DNA from: Termitomyces sp. T153 | Lineage: Eukaryota; Basidiomycota; Agaricomycetes; Agaricales; Lyophyllaceae | Length of the DNA stretch: 64,000 nt | Direction of reading: 5' to 3' | Assembly (NCBI GenBank): GCA_018296165.2 | Contig: JACKQL020000137.1 | Location: 47,167 to 111,166 of the forward strand | In this document: positions 22,974-33,480 of the stretch, piece by piece | How the letters are laid out: each line of letters opens with the position of its first letter | Position numbering within the stretch: the first letter of the stretch is position 1 | The notes under the pieces: generated by a model | Database searches by the model: none | What the model saw: only the letters and a program-made list of their open reading frames with translations | What the model was told of the DNA's origin: nothing | Program-made: the position numbers and the translations under genes

Positions 22974-23535
22974 TACAATTATAGTCATAGCCAGAACAGA
23001 AGCCACAGCTAGCCTTTTTAGTGCAATTGGGGGACACTTCTTCTATTTGAGGTAGAGCTTGTTCCTGCATAGTCTTTCAAAGACTACTCTGAGGTGCTCT
23101 TCATGCTTCTAAACAGAGTCCAAGAAGACAAAAATATTGTCTAGATATACATGCATTCACTTTCCAATGACATCCCAAAAGATGGACATCATTAGCCATT
23201 GAAATGTTGCTGGTGCATTACACTCACCAATCTGCATGATATTACTGCAGTATGTACCAGTGATGGTAATAAATGTTATTTTTGGTATGTCAGTAGTACA
23301 TATTCTCACCTGCTCATATGCATTAGTAAGGTCAATCTTTGACCTTATGGGTGCATGAGCCATATCTTCCCAAATGACTTCCTGATTGGGTAAGGGCATA
23401 ACATCCCTGACCATGTTATCATTGCATTGACAAGCATCTAATGCCATCCACAGGGAGCCATCTTTCTTAGGAATGCACAATAATGGTGCAGCCTGATTGA
23501 CTGCACATAGTTCCCACCACTTCACATACACATAG
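22974..23535 (-). pseudogene. Ty3/gypsy reverse transcriptase fragment
   Basis: The minus frame 23531-23157 reads LLCIPKKDGSLWMALD, then IRSKIDLTNAYEQVRI with the first catalytic Asp, ITFITITGTYCSNIMQIGEC and APATFQWLMM. After a TGA the motif VYLDNIFVFL follows (about 23150-23134). The catalytic Y-x-D-D has become YLDN. The gene is cut at 22974 by the Tc1 element and at 23536 by a solo LTR. It continues upstream at 23976-24065 and beyond. Confidence 0.82.
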
Positions 23536-23975
23536 TGTCAGGGGATGTCTCACTTGTTTCCCCTTCTCCTCCTCCAGTTCTTGCCAGATTTGCTCCATTA
23601 TAGTTTTCCTTTATTCTCCTTCCTTTTCCCTATCTATTGGTCCTAGTTTCAGCCCTCAGGCTGCACTGGTTCTCTGTCAATAATTCAGACAAGTGTGGCC
23701 CTTTGACACTGCCACTGGCTTATGTAACTGCTGACCAATTGCTGACACATCACTTGTGTCTTTTTTCTCTGTCATACTGTACAGTTGTTTCTCATGCTTC
23801 TGAAGCCTCTGAAGCGTCACACCTGGCCTAGGAAATCCCCAGACTTGTTCTCTTTGGATTTCCCTTTGCCAGGTGAGTACTTATCTCAGTAGACACTGTA
23901 CAGTACTGAATAGACTTTGGATTTCCCTTTGCCAGCTGTGTGATTGAGCCCCAGCCTCCAGAGGTTGCCCTTACA
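23536..23975. mobile_element. Solo LTR, family C
   Basis: A 440-bp segment starting TGTCAGGGGATGTCTC and ending GTTGCCCTTACA is bounded by a perfect 5-bp duplication CATAG (23531-23535 and 23976-23980). Removing it and one duplication reconnects the gypsy fragment on both sides. It contains the 19-bp direct repeat TTTGGATTTCCCTTTGCCA twice (about 23856 and 23916). No other copy is seen in the window; orientation is unknown. Confidence 0.82.
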
Positions 23976-24065
23976 CATAGTGGTCAATTTTCTCCCACAA
24001 TTGCTGCTGAAGTGACTTCAGGCAGCTCAGGATGAAATCCAAATAGCATTTGGTTTCATCTATGG
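23976..24065 (-). pseudogene. Ty3/gypsy pol fragment between two solo LTRs
   Basis: A 90-bp remnant of the gypsy gene interrupted by the family C and family A solo LTRs. It is too short for a domain call; its assignment rests on the target duplications of the flanking LTRs. Confidence 0.6.
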
Positions 24066-25125
24066 TGTCAGGTTCCACTGACTATGGGGGCTCAGCTACA
24101 CTGGGTGAGTCCTTACTAGGTGGATGCAATGTCCTGTGCTTATAACCTAGTGCTCTGGGGTTGGTGCAGACCAGAGGGACTTGTGAAGGGAAGCCAAGGG
24201 AAGCAGTCTGAGTAAGTCTGGAGTAGTCCAGGGGAGTCTAAGACCAAGTATGTTAAATGTTAAGCTCGGGCAGGCATCACAAACAAGTCTGTAGGCATGC
24301 AAATAGACTGCGGGGCAAGTGGAGGCTTCACAGATGATCAGAGTGGAGCCAGAGTTTGATGGGGGATTAATCAAGACCTGATGAGTTCTGGGGCCAAGCA
24401 AAGAGTGAGGTCCAGAGTGGTCATAGGAATGTTTGCATAGTGCATGCATGGAGTTTGTGCTGATGTCAGAGGTGAAAAGAACTTATAGAAACAAAGGAAA
24501 TAGGAAATAGAGACAATCAAGACAAGACAGAGGTGGGATGGGATGAGACTGAGAAATGAGATAGATTCAAGACTAAAAGTAGAAATAGAGACAGAAGGAG
24601 ACATGGGACATGAGTAACCAGTTAATGTAATATCAAGACTGGAGTATGAGGTGCTACTCTATAGATTATATACTGACTACTGGAGAGCTCTGGGGGCAGT
24701 GGGTGTGGTGGCAGGGCTCAACAGAGCTGTGCAGAGTCAACAGGTGTTGGTTGCAATTGAGGGGGGGGGGCACAGCAATATTCTGATGGGATCAGGTGGG
24801 GATGCAGGTCACCCAGGGTCATCATGATGCTCCAGAGTAGGTCCTGTGAGTCAGGGTGGTGAGCTGGAGATGCACAACAGGGTCAGGAATGGTGGGAGAA
24901 GGTTCCAGAGGCTCAGGAGAGTTGAGGGGAGTGTCAATGGCTGTAGAGAAGGTGTCAGAGTTAGTCAGGGGGCCATCAGGGTTTGCCAGAGAAGCATCAG
25001 AGTTACCCAGGGTGGTTGTGGAGGGTGTTCAATGGTTGGGGGTTTTGACAAGGCATTGGGGAGGGACTCCAGGGAAGTGAGCAGGCTGGAAACAATGTTG
25101 GGGGTCCAGGAAGCAGGTCATGACA
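24066..25125 (-). mobile_element. Solo LTR, family A, copy 4 (reverse orientation)
   Basis: It begins TGTCAGGTTCCACTGAC and ends GGTCATGACA in plus view, with a perfect 5-bp duplication TATGG (24061-24065 and 25126-25130). It contains a poly-G run near 24761. It lies in the same gypsy relic as the family C LTR. Confidence 0.9.
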
Positions 25126-25860
25126 TATGGGATTCATCTCATGGTTGACTTCACACCATGGAGGAAGTTCCTCCTTCATACCATTAACAATATCTTGGAA
25201 TTTGTCATACCACTGTTGCCAAAGACATGGGATATCATTATCTGTCAGATTGGGAGGCTGTTCCTCCTCCTTGTCTGCTTACGCCAAGGGCATTGCTTGT
25301 CCATGGCTAGCTTGGAAGGTGGTACTAACTTGCATACTTGTTCTGCAAGGCCATTAAACAAATTTCTGATTCATCTGGGATATTTAACTGTGTAGAATGA
25401 CATTCTGTCCTACACCTATTTTCACTCCATGAGTATTCAAACTTGCTATGCTCAGATATCTCATGCTCCATAGCCATTTGATATATCTTGGCAGCAGGGG
25501 TTGCTCATCTTACCCCTTCTTGCCATGTCAGGTCAGCAATGACCTGATTCCATTCCAGTGGCATACATGGATTGTATGCCCATTCAAGGGTTAGCTTTGG
25601 GATTGGTTTGTTCCAAATCCCAACTCATGGCAGTGAACTTCTTTTCAGAAGTTCAGTGCCACTTTGCAAACAAGTCAATGATCATTTGACTTAAAAAAAT
25701 GTAATGTTTCTGTTAGGGTTTGCACAGCTTATGATTCACACTTTGTAAGTCAAAACCAGTTGTGATTCTGTCTATGAAGGATGAAGTAAGGCACTGCCTT
25801 GTGTAAGTACAGTAAATACAGTTTTAAGGGCAGCATCATGTGATGCTGCCAATTTAATAG
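25126..25860 (-). pseudogene. Ty3/gypsy upstream pol or protease-linker remnant
   Basis: Continuation of the interrupted gypsy gene. The minus strand around 25620-25400 gives PIPKLTLEWAYNPCMPLEW, a stretch of retroelement-like sequence before the reverse transcriptase, but no catalytic motif. CG-poor sequence ends at about 25.86 kb, where the gene island begins. Confidence 0.5.
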
Positions 25861-26114
25861 ACATATAATAAATAAATATATATCTATACCTTTACTGGAG
25901 AGGGTAACGGGAGGTCTGCTGGACACTCCGTTACAACCCGCCTATCACGCGAGAATATAACATCCAGAATACTTCAAACTGATTCTATGTGCCACGTACA
26001 AAGACTAACCATCTGGTACACATACGTCTTCACTAACATGTCGTTTGCAACTCAAAAAGGTTGCAAACAGTTCCTTAAACACCTACTTACTAATACTATA
26101 TGACGCTTGATAGC
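25861..26114. other. Boundary between transposon zone and gene island
   Basis: CG dinucleotides reappear abruptly from about 25,905. The hairpin-like pair GTAACGG / CCGTTAC (25904-25910 and 25929-25935) sits at the boundary. No gene is seen; this also covers the 3' flank of the membrane-protein gene at 26115. Confidence 0.5.
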
Positions 26115-27322
26115 TCACTGAACAAAATCTCGGCCAGCTTTGAGCACAACGGAGTCTTTGGACCCGTTGTCGTTCAGAGTGACCATAGAAACTTCATGTC
26201 CTGCAGTTTCGATTCCTGATCGTCCCATGCGATTCCGCAATGTCGCTGGAGAAGCTGGCAATGCAGCCCGAATAATGTCCATGCTCCATGCACGCTTCTG
26301 TGCAATACGCAACACAATGAGCTCAGGTATGATACCCTGTGTCGTCGTCAATCATGACGAATACGGATAAAGAACGAAATGAAAAATAAAAGAGTGCTGA
26401 CCATTATCTGAACGAGAAGAGGAAAGACAAGAACGGCTCCGGAATTGTGAACGCTATATAACACGACAAAGACGAAAGAAAAAATGCCAGCCGGAAAGGC
26501 GGATTCGATGATCAATGCAGGGATACTCGCATAAGTTTCACGCGTCGTGGCATCCATAGTTAGGGACAACCGACGACGCAAGTCAATAAGACGCGAAAAG
26601 AGAATCAATGTGATAAGCATGTTGAGCGATGCAGCGAGAGAAGCATATGGAAGGGAGAAGCTCAAAGAGTCTTCAAAGATTCGAGCTGGATGTGCAACCT
26701 GAATGGAGTGCAAAATAGATATCACTGGACAAGGCTTAGTATGAGTTCATGCTCATGACTGAGAAATAACGAACATACCTGTAGAGGCAAGCAAGACTAC
26801 GAAAAGGAAAACCGTGATATAGATTTTTTTCCAGAGTAAGTGACATCTGAGAATCTGATTGGAAATAACTTAGTAAATAGGATGCAAAGGAGGGTCAATT
26901 TACCAAAAATGAATCGGCAAGTATCAACATGATGACTGACGTCACAATGGCAGTGAGGTTGGAAACTCGGTTTTGTTGTTCCAGTAGAAAGGCAGCGGGA
27001 CCATTCGGGTAGTTGCGTTCGTCAATCCAAGCGAGCTGATTGAAATTGATACTGCAGGCAATGTTGACGGTACCAAGTGCGAAGAGTGAGCTGGCAAAAG
27101 GAAGCCACACCCACCCACGCCGTTCTTTGTCGCGAAGAATGATCGTAGTTACACTATAGAAAACTGCAATGTGAAGGCCTACAAAGTATTCATTTGAGAT
27201 CTTCGAACTTTTGGAAAAACTTTACCATATCCCATAGCACCGAGGTAGGCAGCAGCGTTCACGGCTCGTTCATACCAGAGGAGTTTCCATGATTCGACAG
27301 TGGCGTATGAGGACTCAGACAT
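26115..27322 (-). CDS. Seven-helix membrane protein, paralog 1
   Basis: I read five exons: 27322-27226, 27178-26904, 26854-26779, 26724-26402 and 26336-26115. Together they give 993 nt and 330 aa starting MSESSYATVESWKLLWYERA. About seven hydrophobic segments are visible, among them AAYLGAMGYGLHIAVFYSVT, LFALGTVNIACSI, LTAIVTSVIMLILADSF, YITVFLFVVLLASTVISIL, YASLAASLNMLITLILF and FPAGIFSFVFVVLY. A cytoplasmic-looking tail follows. Introns are 47-77 nt with GT-AG ends. The gene resembles uncharacterised seven-helix proteins common in Agaricomycetes; I cannot name a function. The paralog at 35587-36832 has the same exon pattern. No loss-of-function change is visible. Confidence 0.85.
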
Positions 27323-27886
27323 GATTCACAAGTACAAGCAACAATGGAAAGTACAGCAACAGTTGAAATCCCTGAATTGATGAGTTCTATTTAAATCTAT
27401 TTAATACAGCAGAAGACTTCTCTTCCACTCGGTTTGTTTTTCGGCGAGTTCGGTTCATTTTGCAAAATTTTGTAAATGGGGCCGCTCGGAGTTCCCATCC
27501 AGGAGTGATCTCTCAAGCAAGTACCCTGGTCTCGATCAGAATATCGATGACATACATAAATGATTTCAGCTGCATCAGTTGCCTTTTGGGTTTGTCTCCT
27601 CTTTCCCCATTAACTACTTATTATCGATTATCGGTAATCTCGCACAAATATGGGCAAAGTTCGACGGGAAACAATCAATTCTTTCATTGTGGATCTTGTT
27701 AGAAGCAGCAGGTTAGCCAAAGGTTCAGCCCAATCTCCATTCTCTGACAGTTGTCATTTCTGATTTTATTCCATAGTATCGCCGTCAAAGTATTCAGGTC
27801 CTATGACAGCTTTCAAGGGATTCTGGCTGGCGCTTACAAGATTCCCTTCCTATTTCCGAATTACAGCTATAAGTGATTACATATCG
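27323..27886. other. Intergenic region between membrane protein 1 and UstYa-like 1
   Basis: It holds the promoter side of the membrane-protein gene and the 3' flank of the UstYa-like gene. A plus-strand frame at 27803-28114 is antisense to the UstYa-like gene and shows no family features. Nothing else is supported. Confidence 0.5.
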
Positions 27887-28605
27887 CTACTCTGCTACGC
27901 TGATCTCGCTAGTCACAAAATCAGTTGCCTCGTCTTCCCACAGTCCGTAGTTTCCCTCTGCATATTCGCGAACCTGTACCCAGTCCCGGCATTGATGTGT
28001 AACTCCCGATCCATATGCAGCTTGCGTCTTTCTTCCATCCGTGTCCTGCGCCGCAAAAGCGGGCTCAAGGGTAGTGTCAGCGCTGCACAGAACCATTTGA
28101 CGGAGATATGCTAAGCAATGCATCGCATGTTTGGTTTTGTGCTCTGAGTTCGATCGCGAGACATTCCGAGGGTGAACACTATTGAAAAGCCTCCTGAAGC
28201 TATTCAAGCAGTGCATTTGGTGGTACATTGATATTGCGTAAAACTGCTGGTCTTCTCCGCCTTTCACGAATCCATGACCGCGAGGGAAAACGGATGCCCA
28301 GTCATTGCTATCGTGCAAACCATAATGATCGGAGTCGACAACTTCAAGAGCTACGGGGCGAACATCGATTGGAAGACTATTCGCGTCATTGTGAGACCAG
28401 GTGTACTGATCTGGGTGGTCTTTGCACGATTGTAGTTAGTAAGATTTTCATACAGCTACAGTCAACATGGCTTACCGGGCATGCGCACTTTGTGCCGAAG
28501 CTGCACAACTGACCCGATGCTATTGAGCACAATCGAAGTAACAAGAGCGAATACTCCAACTTTCACAAGGTGGCTTGGCAAAGCATAATAACTTTGGTTG
28601 TGCAT
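27887..28605 (-). CDS. UstYa/DUF3328-like oxidase 1
   Basis: Two exons, 28605-28476 and 28419-27887, separated by a 56-nt GT-AG intron, encode 220 aa. The N-terminus has one membrane anchor (VGVFALVTSIVLNSIGSVV, residues about 16-34). The family's double motif H-x-x-H-C is complete: HQMHC at 110-114 and HAMHC at 141-145, followed by LAYLRQMVLCSAD and THQCRDW. In characterised fungal pathways (ustiloxin, phomopsin, asperipin, cyclochlorotin) such proteins carry out oxidative cyclisation, chlorination or related steps, with the His/Cys motifs thought to bind metal. An in-frame ATG-proximal extension to 28677 exists; I prefer 28605 because the anchor then sits near the start. It is divergent from the hydrolase gene at 29455. 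Confidence 0.85.
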
Positions 28606-29454
28606 CTTGGTTGGACACGAGTGAGAAGGCGCGCTTGAGTGTCTTTTATTTCCCTTTTGATCTTCATATATTTTCAATATAAGCCGAATTTTATCGACAC
28701 GCGGCTTCCGCGAAGTCGAGAATTACCCCCACTCAAGTTTAGTAATACTATTGCTCCTCTGTCGCTCGGAGTACGTCACAAATTTGTCACACTCACCCTC
28801 AAGCTTTCCTTCCCGGAAATTAAAACCCCGCGTTGCCGTGGAATCGGCAAGCGTGCACAATTGCATTGAACATCCTCACAATGCCTTGAACATCCTCAAC
28901 GAGGGGACTCGAGAATGAGAACACATCTTACTCACGGTCAGCTCGAATCCTCAGGTAGTGTATATTAACTTATTGAAACAATGCTAGCTATAAATGGGCT
29001 GTTCTTGAGGAAACCTTTTTTGTCCGACCGAAGGGTACTCCAAGCTACAGGGGAGCGATAGTCGTAGTATTAGTATATTACACATATTACCGGTTTACAA
29101 ATACACTCGCTGCTGAACACCGGGGGTCCCAAAATCATCGGGATGTAAGATCACTGAATACAACCAGGCTACGCTATCTTGGCCTACATGTTCGCCTCGG
29201 GCCTATGTCCATCCTGCACGGCGGGCGGGACCCTTTTATCAATGGACTGACCACCTGACACTGATCACAATAAATCCAAATCGTGCGTTCTCGGTTTGTC
29301 GGCTTGATACGCATGCTTCACGGATCAGACACTATAAGTAGCGCGTGTAAGCATCGATTCGGAATCAAACTGTCTTCCTTCCTTACAGAACTAACAGCGA
29401 CTCTCACAGAGGTATTCTATAGCCTTACTCAGTACGTACCATTGACAGTCAGGT
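28606..29454. promoter_or_regulatory. Divergent promoter region between UstYa-like 1 and the S33 hydrolase
   Basis: About 850 bp separate two divergently transcribed genes. It contains a 13-bp direct repeat TTGAACATCCTCA (28866-28878 and 28886-28898) with a 20-bp period, i.e. two DNA turns, and CACTATAAGTAGCG near 29330, a plausible TATA box 120 bp before the hydrolase start. Whether the repeat is a regulator site is unknown. Confidence 0.45.
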
Positions 29455-30490
29455 ATGCTTAAAGGATTTCGTGGCTTTGTACCGATCTTGAAATTTTCCA
29501 TTAGATCTCGCCCTACCTCTGCCAAAATGACGTCCGCTAGCAGCCCTCCTACTAAAGCTGGTGCGATCAACTTCAAATATTTAGGGAATGAAAATGGGGA
29601 GTTTGCCGGAGAGTACTCTACCTATGTCAAACAGTTCGGTGATCCTAAAGACAGCGCCCGTACTCCTCTCATTGTCCTGCACGGTGGTCCTGGCCTCGTT
29701 CACGACTATCTCGCTCCATTTTCTGACCTTTACACAAAATTCGGCACTCCCGTCATTCTCTATGATCAACTAGGCAATGGTCTTTCGACTCATCTCAAGG
29801 ATATGCCTTCCAGGTTCTGGAAGATTGATTTATTTATTGATGAACTCGTCAACATCATTAACACACTCGGGATAAAGGATTCGTTTGCCCTCGCCGGCCA
29901 TTCGTGGGGTGGGATTCTTGCCGCAGAATTCGCGATCAGACGTCATCCCCAGGGATTAAAACACCTAATTCTAACAGATTCACTCGCATCATCTGCGCTT
30001 TGGAACCAGTCTAACGCGCAGCTCATGCAAGCGTTCCCTATCGCCGTGCAGGAAGGTTTGAAATCCGGAATGAAGGATCCTCATAAATTCTTCGCTGCAT
30101 TGAAGGAGTTCCATGCCGTTCATGGCTGCACTATCAAACCATTCCCTCCTGAATATCTACACACATTGGAGCAAGTTTTTGGGCCCGACGGCGATCCTAC
30201 TGTTGCTGCTGCGCCGTATGTACTTAATTGTCAATGTCTCGTTGAAACTCACGGATGAGCTTTAAATTAGAGTGCTCAATAACTGGACGATCATTAATGA
30301 ACTTCCGCGTATTCAAGTTCCGACTTTCGTTATCAACGGTCGCAATGATATTTCGCAGGACTTTGTCGTGAAGCCGTTTTTCGATGGCATCGCGAAGGTT
30401 AAATGGGTAACATTTGAAAAATCTACTCACAGCCCGTTCTTCGAGGAGAGGGAGAGGTACATGGGGTTGATTAATGACTTCTTGAACTAG
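29455..30490 (+). CDS. Proline iminopeptidase-type alpha/beta hydrolase (peptidase family S33)
   Basis: Two exons, 29455-30215 and 30271-30490, with a 55-nt GT-AG intron, give 326 aa. The fold signature is complete: HGGPG (76-80) for the oxyanion hole, YDQLGNGLST, the nucleophile elbow GHSWGG with Ser150, Asp280 in NGRNDIS and His307 in KSTHSPFFEE. Family members release N-terminal Pro or hydrolyse amino-acid amides and related small substrates. A downstream Met25 (29527) gives a 302-aa form; the longer start adds a basic, hydroxylated N-terminus (FRGFVPILKFSIRSRPTSAK) that could be a mitochondrial presequence. Next to UstYa-like genes it may trim a peptide product, but that is inference. Confidence 0.92.
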
Positions 30491-31930
30491 TATCGGATGG
30501 AATTACTAGTGTTGTCCGCAGATCAACTCCTGAAGTGTATAGGATTATTTTCTTTTTCAGTCAGCGTGTTTGTTTCTTCAGAGATACTCAACAGATATTC
30601 CAATGTGCTATATATTATATACTATCTACATATTGTGCTGGCGTGGTACGACGCGAAACAACCAGTTTACTGTTGACACACTAAGTACTACTATGTCACC
30701 CACAAACCTATATCTTCCGCTCATACTTCATCAGAATTAGGCTTCTGGAACCTCAGAGAAATTTCAAAATATCAGCTACAATCCTCCAATATGATTTCCC
30801 CGGATGAAAAATGATAAATCAGACCAAAAACCGAAATTTCGATTTTTGGGCCTAGGGCCAAATTTCTTTTATCAGAGTATGCGCGTGAAACAACCAATGG
30901 ATTTATAGTCATTTTAAATGAGCTATAGGCTCGAGCTGCCGCCTGCACAAAATGGGAGGAACGGAGGATGGGTGCGCATAGCATCGTGGTTCGACTCGGA
31001 CCACTCGGTACTCATCATCTCAACCTCCAGAAGGGTGTCTAGATCTGGTATGGATACTTGGAAAAGTCGGGATCTCGATTGATCCGAAAAACAAGAACGT
31101 TCGGATGCACCATTCATTTCTGATTGTGAAGGATTTGAAAATGTCGCTTGTCGCCATCATGGTTTACAGCGGACATTGAAATCCAAATTGCAATTTTAAA
31201 AAGGTAATTTGGCCTTCGATCAAGTGCACAAACTTAGCAGGGGTATACTGACGTGGTCCCATGTTGGAACACACGCTATACCATGGAGGTATTCACTTAG
31301 CTAATCGGTAAATACGAAGCAACGACTACCTATCTAGCTTTTGTACTCTCCCGTGGTTACACACATCATCAGACAAACAAGTAAACAAGGTCGCCTCAAA
31401 TCATTTACATCTCCGGTAGCTTCCCGAATGAGATTGTACTTGGAACCCATACAGCTTGTTGTTCCGCGTGATGCCTATGCCTTAAAACATTCATCAAAAA
31501 TTGTAGCGCATGTGATACTTGGTCAAACCTGGATGCGCGCCAAAGAAAGCTTTCCATGATAAACATAAGTACGACTATACGACTCATCAAAAAGCTGAAT
31601 TATCAACCAAACAACTAAACAAGGGAAACTTGAAGAAGCCTATTTATGAAATTTGCTGTAAGATTAGCTTGGATCTTACTTATCAATTCAGGAGTCTTTT
31701 CATCAGATTTCGCCAGAATTTTCACACTTCTTTGACCGGGATTGAATTAATTCCGGAATTCAGGAATAGATAGTCTTCTTTCTCATCAGATTTCGCCAGA
31801 ATCTTCACACGTCGTCGACCGGGGTAATTCCAAGGGTAATCGGTCATTTAAGATTTAAAACTCGCCACATGATATATCTGCTGAAAGTTACAGATAACAA
31901 ACAACGTGTTTCCCCAAGACGACAGCTACG
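30491..31930. other. Intergenic region with a diverged direct repeat
   Basis: No gene could be supported. Two similar segments of about 43 bp lie at 31701-31743 and 31784-31826, sharing the identical core CATCAGATTTCGCCAGAA and a GACCGGG end, 83 bp apart. Short frames (65-85 codons) on both strands show no domain or signal peptide. Confidence 0.5.
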
Positions 31931-32122
31931 ATGCATACTTTGAATAAGCTCCTTCTTGTTGTTGCTTTGACAATCACCATAGTCTGCTCCATTCCAGGTG
32001 AGGATAACGGGACATTCATCATCACTCTTTCTCATCGCGCAAGTTTTGTAGTCGACACCGTTGACTGCGATGCGGAAGATATCGCAAAGCGAGGAACAGA
32101 TGCGCTCGCACTCTGCTTCTAG
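31931..32122 (+). CDS. Candidate small secreted peptide precursor
   Basis: The unspliced frame is 63 aa. A plausible 59-nt GT-AG intron (31998-32056, from GTGAGG to TTTTGTAG) would keep the frame and give about 44-45 aa. The first 20 residues, MHTLNKLLLVVALTITIVCS, form a convincing signal peptide. The tail contains DIAKR followed by nine residues ending in CF, so a Kex2-type protease could cut after Lys-Arg and release a short peptide. It lies between the S33 hydrolase and UstYa-like 2. Fungal dikaritin precursors have signal peptides and Kex2 sites, but usually several repeated cores with Tyr; this one has a single Tyr-free core. An opposing frame (32170-31844) competes. Low certainty. Confidence 0.4.
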   Translation: MHTLNKLLLVVALTITIVCSIPGEDNGTFIITLSHRASFVVDTVDCDAEDIAKRGTDALALCF

Positions 32123-32803
32123 TTCATGGTACAAATGGTATCTCATCTGTCTATCGGTTTCGTTTGTCATTTGCTCACTCCCCTCTAGGAGGCCCGATAA
32201 AAGATTATATTAATGTAGTGCTTTATGAACTTGCTTACTTGAACAACCTATGAAAAATTCTGCTATGATACCGTGCTCTCGATGTTCGAGGAACATTTTA
32301 TTTGTCAAACCCTCGGAAATTACTAAGTATGATTTTCTGGACCTTTTAATCCCTTGATGTTTTCCTCCTGTACCCATCACTCTTGCATCCCAGGATTTGC
32401 GTAGTCCTTCGGTACGTGTAATATATTAAGCTAGTTCCGGCCCAAATCCACTCTTTTCTCGGACAGAGAAATGCGTGTTGATTATACTAATACTAATTGA
32501 TTTCTGCGCTCGCATCGGAAAACGGTTGGTTGTATACCGGCCAGATACTTGGGATCTTGGTCGGTCCATACCATGTACATACATATATGTACATACGTCA
32601 CATTTAGGTTGTCAGAATTATCAAAGATTGATCCGCCAGGCTGAAATAGATATCTTCCCCAGTGGCAATCATCGTCAGACTTGACCTTTGCTTTTTTACA
32701 GCTTAATGACAAGCAAGTGTAGTAAGAATAGTTTCATCCGTGCTTCAGGATTGCTACAACAGCTCACATATTCAAAATAGTATACAACCTTCGGACCTAC
32801 TGG
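32123..32803. other. Intergenic region upstream of UstYa-like 2
   Basis: AT-rich sequence with no supported gene. It includes a palindromic TACATACATATATGTACATA stretch (32576-32595). It is the promoter side of the UstYa-like 2 gene. Confidence 0.5.
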
Positions 32804-33480
32804 ATGGCGTGCTTGATAATACTCGTCGTGATGTTGGGACTTGCAACTGTAGATCTATCCTGGTTGTACGCTCGCTCCTCACAATTTCCCCGAACTTATG
32901 ATCAAATTCACTATTGTATGTATTTTCTTTTTCTCAAGAAGGGTTTGACTTGTGACCGAAGCTTTATTTTTGTGTCTACAAAGCATATGTAGGACTCGAC
33001 TACCCACAGACTTGGATTCTTCCGCCTCTCGAAAGTGTGCACCTATCACTTGAGAACACCGCGCATTATGCGTTCGGCACAGACCTCGGTGCAGCAGAAT
33101 GGAATACCACCTTACCCACCGGTGGGGCGGTAGTCTATCTTGGCCCCGCAGGGCGCCCATTTACAGTGGGAATGTTCCATCGTCTTAGATGCATAACCAT
33201 ACTCCAGGAAGTACTCGCCAAATTCTATGCAGATGCTTCCATTTCCGCCCAAATCGACAGGCCAGAGCTGGCACAGCATTGCATGAATTATCTTCGACAA
33301 ATGACGCTGTGTAGTGCAGATCTTCGTCTGGAATCATTACGAGCATCGCACGGGAATCAACTGACGGTGCCATACGTGACTCATACCTGCACTGATTGGA
33401 GGGCGGTCTATGAAGCGGCCGAGCGCAACTATCGACATTATATGGATTTGAAGGAAGGGAAAGAGAAAAAACTTTTATAA
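32804..33480 (+). CDS. UstYa/DUF3328-like protein 2 with altered active-site motifs
   Basis: Two exons, 32804-32915 and 32984-33480, with a 68-nt intron ending at CAAAG just before CATATG, give 202 aa. An N-terminal anchor (residues 3-16) is followed by SYVGLDYPQTW, the usual UstYa lumenal start. The family's two H-x-x-H-C motifs are both damaged: HRLRC at 103-107 has Arg in place of the second His, and LAQHC at 133-137 lacks the first His. The flanking blocks MNYLRQMTLCSAD and THTCTDW are intact and the frame is open, so the protein may be kept with another role (partner or pseudo-enzyme). Its 37-codon-plus-1 first exon equals that of UstYa-like 4. It converges on UstYa-like 3. Confidence 0.85.

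Noticed and set aside
27803..28114. 103-codon plus-strand frame as a gene
   Set aside because: It is antisense to UstYa-like 1, which has complete family motifs on the minus strand.
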